From: Acinetobacter chinensis
GTDB taxonomy: Bacteria > Pseudomonadota > Gammaproteobacteria > Pseudomonadales > Moraxellaceae
Length of the DNA: 64,000 nucleotides
Reading direction: 5' to 3'
NCBI RefSeq assembly: GCF_002165375.2
Contig: NZ_CP032134.1
Span: forward strand, 1,984,001 to 2,048,000
Every line of letters begins with the position of its first letter. The stretch's first letter is position 1. The translations under genes and the position numbers were made by a program. Positions 58,827 to 64,000 of the stretch are shown here, in pieces. A model generated the notes under the pieces. The model ran no database searches. It was not told where the DNA came from and saw nothing but the letters and a program-made list of their open reading frames with translations.

Positions 58827-59918
58827 ATGGGTTTTAATTGCGGTATTGTCGGCCTGCCGAACGTTGGTAAATCTACACTTTTCAATGCATTGACTAAAGC
58901 TGCTATTGCTGCAGAAAACTTCCCATTCTGTACCATTGAACCAAACACAGGCATTGTACCTGTACCTGATCCACGTTTAGACAAACTGACTGAGATCGTT
59001 AAACCACAGCGTGTGATTCCGACCACAATGGAATTTGTGGATATTGCCGGTCTGGTTGCAGGCGCATCCAAGGGTGAAGGTTTAGGTAACCAGTTTCTTG
59101 CAAACATCCGCGAAACTGATGCAATTGCACACGTTGTCCGTTGCTTTGAAGATGAAAACGTCATTCATGTAAATGGTAAAATTGACCCGCTTGATGATAT
59201 CGCAACCATCAATACTGAACTTGCACTTGCTGATCTGGATACTGTTGCTAAAGCATTACTGCGTCTGACTAAAGCTGCAAAAGGCGGTGACAAAGAAGCG
59301 ATTGCAACTAAAGCTGTCTTGGAAAAAATTCAGCCTTTACTGGATGAAGGTAAACCTGCCCGCGCTGCTGACCTGGACGACGATGAACGTAAAGCAGTCC
59401 GTGGCTTTGGTCTGATGACTTTAAAACCAACCATGTATATTGCAAACGTTGCTGAAGATGGTTTTGAAAACAACCCTCACCTGGAAGCTGTGAAAAAACT
59501 GGCTGCTGAAGAAAATGCCATTGTTGTTCCACTGTGCAACCAGATTGAAGCTGAAATTTCTCTGCTTGAAGATGAAGACCGTGCTGAATTTCTTGAAGCA
59601 CTAGGCATGGAAGAACCAGGACTGAATGTCGTGATTCGTGCCGGTTACAGCCTGCTGGGTTTACAGACTTACTTCACAGCTGGTGTTCAGGAAGTACGTG
59701 CATGGACTGTTAAGGTTGGCGCGACTGCACCTCAGGCGGCTGGTGTGATTCACACAGACTTTGAAAAAGGATTTATTCGTGCTGAATGTGTTGCTTACGA
59801 CGACTTTGTACAGTACAACGGCGAAAATGGCGCTAAAGAAGCTGGAAAATGGCGTCTTGAAGGTAAAACATACGTTGTTCAGGATGGTGATGTTCTGCAT
59901 TTCCGTTTTAACGTATAA
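58827..59918 (+). CDS. ychF: Redox-regulated ATPase YchF (Obg family)
   Basis: A 363-residue P-loop NTPase. G1 is GIVGLPNVGKSTLFNALT, then NFPFCTIEPN, VDIAGLVAGASKGEGLGNQFL and a C-terminal TGS domain (YNGENGAKEAGKWRLEGKTY). YchF binds the ribosome and hydrolyses ATP. The ATG at 58827 matches the invariant MGFNCGIVG start; a GTG four codons upstream is not needed. Strong terminator after it. Confidence 0.97.
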   Translation: MGFNCGIVGLPNVGKSTLFNALTKAAIAAENFPFCTIEPNTGIVPVPDPRLDKLTEIVKPQRVIPTTMEFVDIAGLVAGASKGEGLGNQFLANIRETDAIAHVVRCFEDENVIHVNGKIDPLDDIATINTELALADLDTVAKALLRLTKAAKGGDKEAIATKAVLEKIQPLLDEGKPARAADLDDDERKAVRGFGLMTLKPTMYIANVAEDGFENNPHLEAVKKLAAEENAIVVPLCNQIEAEISLLEDEDRAEFLEALGMEEPGLNVVIRAGYSLLGLQTYFTAGVQEVRAWTVKVGATAPQAAGVIHTDFEKGFIRAECVAYDDFVQYNGENGAKEAGKWRLEGKTYVVQDGDVLHFRFNV

Positions 59919-59926
59919 GTCAGTTT

Positions 59927-59962
59927 AAAAAACAAAGCCCGCTTTTGCGGGCTTTGTTTTTT
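59927..59962. terminator. Terminator of ychF
   Basis: AAAAAACAAAGCCCGC-TTTT-complement, a 16-base perfect stem, shared with the converging Mpo1-like gene. Confidence 0.95.
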
Positions 59963-59993
59963 GTAATTCGGCTTAATTTCTTATGAACTGTAT

Positions 59994-60536
59994 TTACTGA
60001 CCTGAAGCTGTATGCATCGTTTTCAGATCCATTTCTGCACGCTGTTTTCGTGCTTCCACCAGCATACGCTGCTGAATATCTTTACGGAATCCAAGCAAAA
60101 AGACAAATTCAGCCAGCACAAATAATGGACCAATAGCCAGACCGATCAGATCATCCACAAAAGCAGGTTTTTTCTTTTCATAATAATGGCCCACAAACTG
60201 GAACACCCACCCCACAACAAAAATACCTACACTGCTACTTAACCATGTAACGGTATCCCATTGTGCAATTTTATAAGCAAACGGATATGCAACTGAGAAA
60301 AGAACCAGCATGATTACACCAAAAATCCGATCCAGACTCAGATAATAAATCACACTCAGTACAATCAACAGCAGCGCCAGTGTTAACTCAAAGCCATACA
60401 CCATGACACCAGCCCGGGCGGTCAGACAGATAATTGAAAATACAATCATGGGAATACCCACAAAATGTGTATAAATATTTTTATGATCAAGATGATAAGC
60501 TGCATACTGGCTTAACAGTTTTTCTAATTTTGTCAT
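59994..60536 (-). CDS. Mpo1-like (DUF962) membrane protein
   Basis: A 180-residue membrane protein. The N-terminal AAYHLDHKNIYTHFVGIPMIVF is the histidine motif of the Mpo1/YGL010w family, whose yeast member is a dioxygenase of 2-hydroxy fatty acids; GWVFQFVGHYYEKKKPAF holds the second histidine group. Four or five membrane segments. AAGGA is eight bases before the ATG at 60536, so that start is preferred over the ATG two codons upstream. Confidence 0.88.
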   Translation of the reverse strand: MTKLEKLLSQYAAYHLDHKNIYTHFVGIPMIVFSIICLTARAGVMVYGFELTLALLLIVLSVIYYLSLDRIFGVIMLVLFSVAYPFAYKIAQWDTVTWLSSSVGIFVVGWVFQFVGHYYEKKKPAFVDDLIGLAIGPLFVLAEFVFLLGFRKDIQQRMLVEARKQRAEMDLKTMHTASGQ

Positions 60537-60651
60537 TTTCATCGTCCTTGTTACATTACACTGTAGGCTTTAATATACAAAAAAAGAATATGTGAAGTTG
60601 TCAGCCAGACGACAATTCAGACTACCCACCTGCCAGACACCGGAAAGCGTT

Positions 60652-61356
60652 ATGTTTAGTCAGAACAATACAGACCAGCTGAGCAACAACCTATGGTTTT
60701 CAAATCTGGATCTGAACTTACAGCAATATATTCTTAAAAATGCAGTGATTCAGCACTACGAAAAAGATCAGACTATTTTTCAGATGGGTAATCTGTTTGA
60801 TGGGATTTATGCCGTACTCACAGGCTCTGTACGCCTGGGATATATAGATATAGAGGGCAATGAATCTGTTGCAGCCTATGTAGAACCCATTATGTGGTTT
60901 GGTGAGATCTCACTGGTGGATAAACTTCCCCGCTCACACAATGCTGTAGCCACTCAGAAATGCGAAATCCTTTATCTGTCTGATACAGCGATTCAGACAC
61001 TTTTACAGCAAAACCCAGGCTTCTGGTTTCATATCGCACAATTAACGAGTCAGAAACTGAGACATGCTTTTCTTGAGCTGATTTCAATTCAGACACAGAC
61101 CATCAGTCAGCGCCTGGCGCAACGTCTGTTATTTATACTGCAAGGTTATGGCAATCATGCTCAGATTGAGCAAAAAGAGATTCATTTCAGTCAGGAACAG
61201 CTGGCACAGATGCTGATGTGCTCAAGACAGACCATAAATCAGGAATTACAGCAACTTGAGAGAAAAGGCATCATCAGAATTGCTTTTAAAAAAATTGAAA
61301 TTATCAACTTTGCTGAATTGCATCAGATCGCGCATTCTCATCATGAAAAAAGCTGA
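60652..61356 (+). CDS. Crp/Fnr-family regulator
   Basis: A 234-residue regulator. Residues about 30-140 form the cyclic-nucleotide-binding fold (YEKDQTIFQMGNLFDGIYAV, WFGEISLVDKLPRSHNAVA) and residues about 170-225 a winged helix-turn-helix (FSQEQLAQMLMCSRQTINQE). It lacks cysteines for an Fnr-type cluster. GGAAAG lies before the ATG at 60652. Target genes unknown; it is divergent from the Mpo1-like gene. Confidence 0.88.
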   Translation: MFSQNNTDQLSNNLWFSNLDLNLQQYILKNAVIQHYEKDQTIFQMGNLFDGIYAVLTGSVRLGYIDIEGNESVAAYVEPIMWFGEISLVDKLPRSHNAVATQKCEILYLSDTAIQTLLQQNPGFWFHIAQLTSQKLRHAFLELISIQTQTISQRLAQRLLFILQGYGNHAQIEQKEIHFSQEQLAQMLMCSRQTINQELQQLERKGIIRIAFKKIEIINFAELHQIAHSHHEKS

Positions 61357-61448
61357 ACCATCACATAAAAATGCACGCTTTAAATACACTTCAATGCACC
61401 ACAGCTAAACAGTCATTATATTTTTGCACACTGTCGGTGCATGAGTTT

Positions 61449-61613
61449 TCAGGAAATTAACTTACACACATCCACATCATCAAAGCCATTAGTGCATGGT
61501 GCAACTTCATTGTGAGCAATAACAGGCTGAACATTCGCAGCAGACTCTGTGTACAGCGCTGACGCACTAAAAGCACCAAGAAGACTTATAGATAATGAAA
61601 CTTTATAAAGCAT
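61449..61613 (-). CDS. Small exported protein, 54 residues
   Basis: A 54-residue protein starting MLYKVSLSISLLGAFSASAL, a signal peptide, and a short tail with two cysteines (CTNGFDDVDVC) that could form a disulfide. AGGAG precedes the ATG at 61613, a strong ribosome site. The product after cleavage is only about 30 residues, so it may be a secreted peptide. I know no family for it. Confidence 0.65.
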   Translation of the reverse strand: MLYKVSLSISLLGAFSASALYTESAANVQPVIAHNEVAPCTNGFDDVDVCKLIS

Positions 61614-61846
61614 AAAATTACTCCTATATTTAATATTAATCACACTATAAATCAAATTATAAGCCATTTTTACTACAATTTATCAAATAATGATATTTTT
61701 TATTATTATTGATTTATATTTCTTAACAATAACAAAGCCATCCATTATGGCTGTTTTACAGGTAAATCATTCATTCAAACCCAAAAAGCCACATATAAGA
61801 CAGTGGTTTCCTATATGTGGCTCATCCCTAAAATCGGTTTGACGTA

Positions 61847-62329
61847 TTAAAAAAGATTGGTGTGCGGTTTAGTATTGCCCAATGCCGGATTAGCAATTGC
61901 ATCTTTGCACTGTGCTTTATCACGCTCATAATCAGCCTGTTTGTGTGCAACTGAGCCTGTATTTTCAACAGTTTCACGTGCCCAAGTATCCAGTGATGTC
62001 AGGGCTTTTCGGCATAATGCATACTTTCCTTCCGTCACAGAGTCTGTCATTTTGACATTGATACGCCAGTCGGTGCTCAGTTTACGGGCAGGTTTACGCA
62101 CTTTTTCATCAATTTCATTGATTTTTTTTGCATAAACAACAGCATCCACCTCATTGATGAACTTCCATGCTTCATTCGCATACGTTGTTGCGTCATTGCT
62201 TAACTTAGGTGCCGCTTTAATTTCAACCTGTTCCGCAGGTTCCTGCGCAGGCTTGCTGCATGCCTGCAACAGTAAAATTACACCAACCAATGATGTAAAC
62301 AGTACACTTTTTGAGTTAAACGTCAGCAT
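61847..62329 (-). CDS. Lipoprotein of unknown function
   Basis: A 160-residue protein with a lipoprotein signal ending in the lipobox LLLQAC. The mature part is helical and charged (FINEVDAVVYAKKINEIDEK, WARETVENTGSVAHKQADYE) with two further cysteines. The +2 residue is Ser, so outer membrane sorting is expected. I chose the ATG at 62329 as the one that fits a signal peptide. No conserved domain recognised. Confidence 0.72.
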   Translation of the reverse strand: MLTFNSKSVLFTSLVGVILLLQACSKPAQEPAEQVEIKAAPKLSNDATTYANEAWKFINEVDAVVYAKKINEIDEKVRKPARKLSTDWRINVKMTDSVTEGKYALCRKALTSLDTWARETVENTGSVAHKQADYERDKAQCKDAIANPALGNTKPHTNLF

Positions 62330-62432
62330 CTGTGAGCTACCTGGACAAACATTTGAGTAATATGCTAGTGAATTCGAGTACAATACTCAATCTTATTTGA
62401 CCCTTTGTTCAATTCTCCTCTTAAGGTGTGTT

Positions 62433-63173
62433 GTGTCCGAACACAAAATTTCCTCTGTGCAGCCCGCCGGTTTCTGGCAAGGTGCTAAAGACAGCCAGGC
62501 TATTATCTTTACTTATCTCCCTGTTTCATTTGCATTTGGTGTCTCAGCTACACAATTTGGATTTACTGCATGGGAAGCACTGTTTTTATCCTGTTCCATG
62601 TACGCAGGAGCAAGCCAGTTCCTGGTCGTAGCTCTGCTGGGCAGTGGCACTTCCATATGGATGACTGCACTCACAGTGATTGCACTTGATATCCGCCATC
62701 TGCTTTATGGTCCTGCCTTGCAGAACCTGATTCAGGATAAATTAAATCTGAAAAAAACCGCGATCTGGTCATGGGGACTGACTGATGAAGTTTTTGCATC
62801 AGGTATGATTAAACTGTCTCAGCGACGTCAGGAATGGTCAGAATCATGGATGCTTGGACTCAGTCTGTTCAGCTGGCTGTCATGGGCTTTGGGTTCATTT
62901 TTAGGGGGATTGTTTGCAGATCAGGTCACACAGCTTCCTCAGTTTTTACAGGCAGCACTGGATTTTCTGTTACCCGCACTGTTTTTAAGTTTCCTGCTTG
63001 CCGCTTTTGAAAAGAAACATACTTTCGTCGTTGCAGTATCTTTAATTGTATCGGCATTTGCCTGTTACTTTATCAGTATGTCAGCTGCTATTTTTATAGG
63101 CATCACTTCTGGAATTTTTGCCGGACTATTTAAACATTATGTTTTAAAACAGCATGATGAGACAGGTATTTGA
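62433..63173 (+). CDS. azlC: AzlC-family branched-chain amino acid exporter, large subunit
   Basis: A 246-residue membrane protein with the AzlC motifs YLPVSFAFGVSATQFGF, MYAGASQFLVVALLG and LDIRHLLYGPAL, and about eight hydrophobic segments. AzlC with AzlD forms an exporter of branched-chain amino acids or related compounds. The start is a GTG at 62433 with AAGG seven bases before it; the frame is open further upstream without a site. azlD begins one base after the stop codon. Confidence 0.9.
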   Translation: MSEHKISSVQPAGFWQGAKDSQAIIFTYLPVSFAFGVSATQFGFTAWEALFLSCSMYAGASQFLVVALLGSGTSIWMTALTVIALDIRHLLYGPALQNLIQDKLNLKKTAIWSWGLTDEVFASGMIKLSQRRQEWSESWMLGLSLFSWLSWALGSFLGGLFADQVTQLPQFLQAALDFLLPALFLSFLLAAFEKKHTFVVAVSLIVSAFACYFISMSAAIFIGITSGIFAGLFKHYVLKQHDETGI

Positions 63174-63174
63174 G

Positions 63175-63516
63175 ATGGATTTACATATTATTGCGGTGGG
63201 TATACTGGTGGGTATTGCAAACTTTGCATCCCGTTTCGGTCCATTTTATGTGATTCAGAAAAGTCAGCAGAATACTCAAGCACGCGGTTCAACCTGGCTT
63301 AAAGTTGCATTGGGCAGTATCGGTATTGCAGCTATCAGCTCCATGCTGGTTGTTGCAACACTACCACCCTTGATTGAAACACCTGATAAAAGCTTTGCCA
63401 TGCTGGTTGGATTTATTGTCCTTGCAGGATTGTATTTTAAATTTAAACGTATTGTTCTTGCGACCTTAACAGCTGCACTGGCTTATGGACTGGTTTATAC
63501 CTATTTCCCAATCTGA
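63175..63516 (+). CDS. azlD: AzlD-family exporter, small subunit
   Basis: A 113-residue membrane protein with three or four hydrophobic segments, starting MDLHIIAVGILVGIANFASR, typical of AzlD. The ATG at 63175 lies one base after the azlC stop codon, so both are translated from one message. Together they would export branched-chain amino acids. No terminator of good quality follows. Confidence 0.9.
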   Translation: MDLHIIAVGILVGIANFASRFGPFYVIQKSQQNTQARGSTWLKVALGSIGIAAISSMLVVATLPPLIETPDKSFAMLVGFIVLAGLYFKFKRIVLATLTAALAYGLVYTYFPI

Positions 63517-63866
63517 TATATTCAGTCAAATGAATCAAAAATATCTGCGCAGATTTTTATAATTCACGCAGATTCAGCCTTAAAATGTAACCACGTCAGT
63601 TTTGAGGCTGTATAAATCACAGTTTAAAGTGCTGAGAGTGCTCACAATAAAGTACTCTTTAGAGTGTTTAATAAAAATAATTTTGCTTTCGGTTAAAATC
63701 ACTCCTAAAAGCCCAAGCTATAAAACACATAAAAATGAATAACATATTAAAAACAGGTTTATTCAATTGTTTGACAAAATTGATGATTTTATGTGAAACA
63801 AGGCTTAACACCTGTCTCAGTTCTGATATGCTTAAAATCCCATAAAATCAAGCATGGATGATTCTC
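63517..63866. other. Intergenic region before purT
   Basis: About 350 AT-rich bases. A weak imperfect hairpin near 63647-63670 (AAGTACTC/GAGTGTTT) might end the azlCD message. The purT promoter must lie to its right but no distinct boxes or purine riboswitch were seen. Confidence 0.4.
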
Positions 63867-64000
63867 ATGAGCGTGACCATCGGTACTCCCCTACAGTCTT
63901 CAGCGTTTAAAGTTTTACTGTTAGGTTCAGGAGAACTCGGTAAAGAAGTGGTGATTTCACTACAGCGACTTGGTGTAGAAGTTCACGCAGCAGACCGTTA
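63867..64000 (+). CDS. purT: Formate-dependent GAR transformylase PurT, N-terminal part (runs off the window)
   Basis: Only 44 codons are present. The product starts [20 protein letters not shown] and continues [20 protein letters not shown], the ATP-grasp N-terminal fold with the GSGELGKEV loop of PurT. The enzyme makes formyl-GAR from GAR, formate and ATP in purine synthesis. PurK and similar ATP-grasp enzymes are related but do not share this start. Confidence 0.92.

Overview
The window looks like a chromosomal segment of an Acinetobacter species (Moraxellaceae). The support is an AT-rich gammaproteobacterial sequence, gene products close to what I know from that genus (MetR, GltS, Tmm, YebC, YchF, FxsA, QueG, RuvC, a CspA-type protein), very short intergenic signals, and an extragenic 38-base repeat of a kind I associate with Acinetobacter. 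Both ends cut through genes: mutL at the left and purT at the right. I count about 68 protein genes, one pseudogene, one tRNA and one short CRISPR array. No rRNA, prophage, integron or intact insertion sequence was seen.

Layout. 1-4.1 kb: mutL/tsaE, two pseudouridine synthases, an orphan RelB/DinJ antitoxin and a GNAT acetyltransferase. 4.2-9.1 kb: DUF441 protein, MFS transporter, GAF-GGDEF cyclase, lipoprotein, MetR. 9.4-14.1 kb: a pseudogene with two in-frame stops, GltS, a second MFS exporter and a voltage-gated-type potassium channel. 14.2-18.0 kb: a PIF1-like helicase with a C-terminal helix-turn-helix and a 666-residue protein with a possible PcfJ-like C-terminus. 18.3-25.6 kb: an alcohol-oxidation region with iron-dependent alcohol dehydrogenase, two tandem SDR paralogues, an alpha/beta hydrolase, a GAF-type regulator and an aldehyde dehydrogenase. 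25.7-30.8 kb: LysR/AEC-transporter pair, DsbA-fold isomerase, SDR/TetR divergent pair and a glutamine amidotransferase; two copies of the 38-base repeat bracket the LysR/AEC part.

30.9-41 kb holds envelope and central-metabolism genes (YceI, OsmC, transketolase, a second cyclase, MetK, LysE, FxsA) and several small proteins. 41.3-43 kb carries trimethylamine monooxygenase (tmm) behind an unusually structured leader. 43-49.3 kb contains ruvC, a two-gene exported unit of unknown function, acyP, nnr, queG and bioB. 49.6-55.3 kb is the most accessory-looking part: an unassigned strong terminator with a gene remnant, a Cas2/SinR-like protein, an acyl-CoA ligase, small proteins, a cold-shock gene, a cas-less type I-F CRISPR mini-array, a CAU-anticodon tRNA and a tiny membrane protein. 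55.5-64 kb returns to housekeeping genes (acyltransferase, yebC, Lrp regulator, GST, ychF, Mpo1-like, Crp/Fnr, azlCD, purT).

The clearest functional grouping is alcohol to aldehyde to acid oxidation (18.3-25.6 kb), with a candidate operator motif shared between the dehydrogenase promoter and the regulator/aldehyde dehydrogenase intergenic region. The two most interesting unexplained items are the nested, switch-like hairpin leader in front of tmm and the orphan I-F CRISPR array with altered repeat loop.
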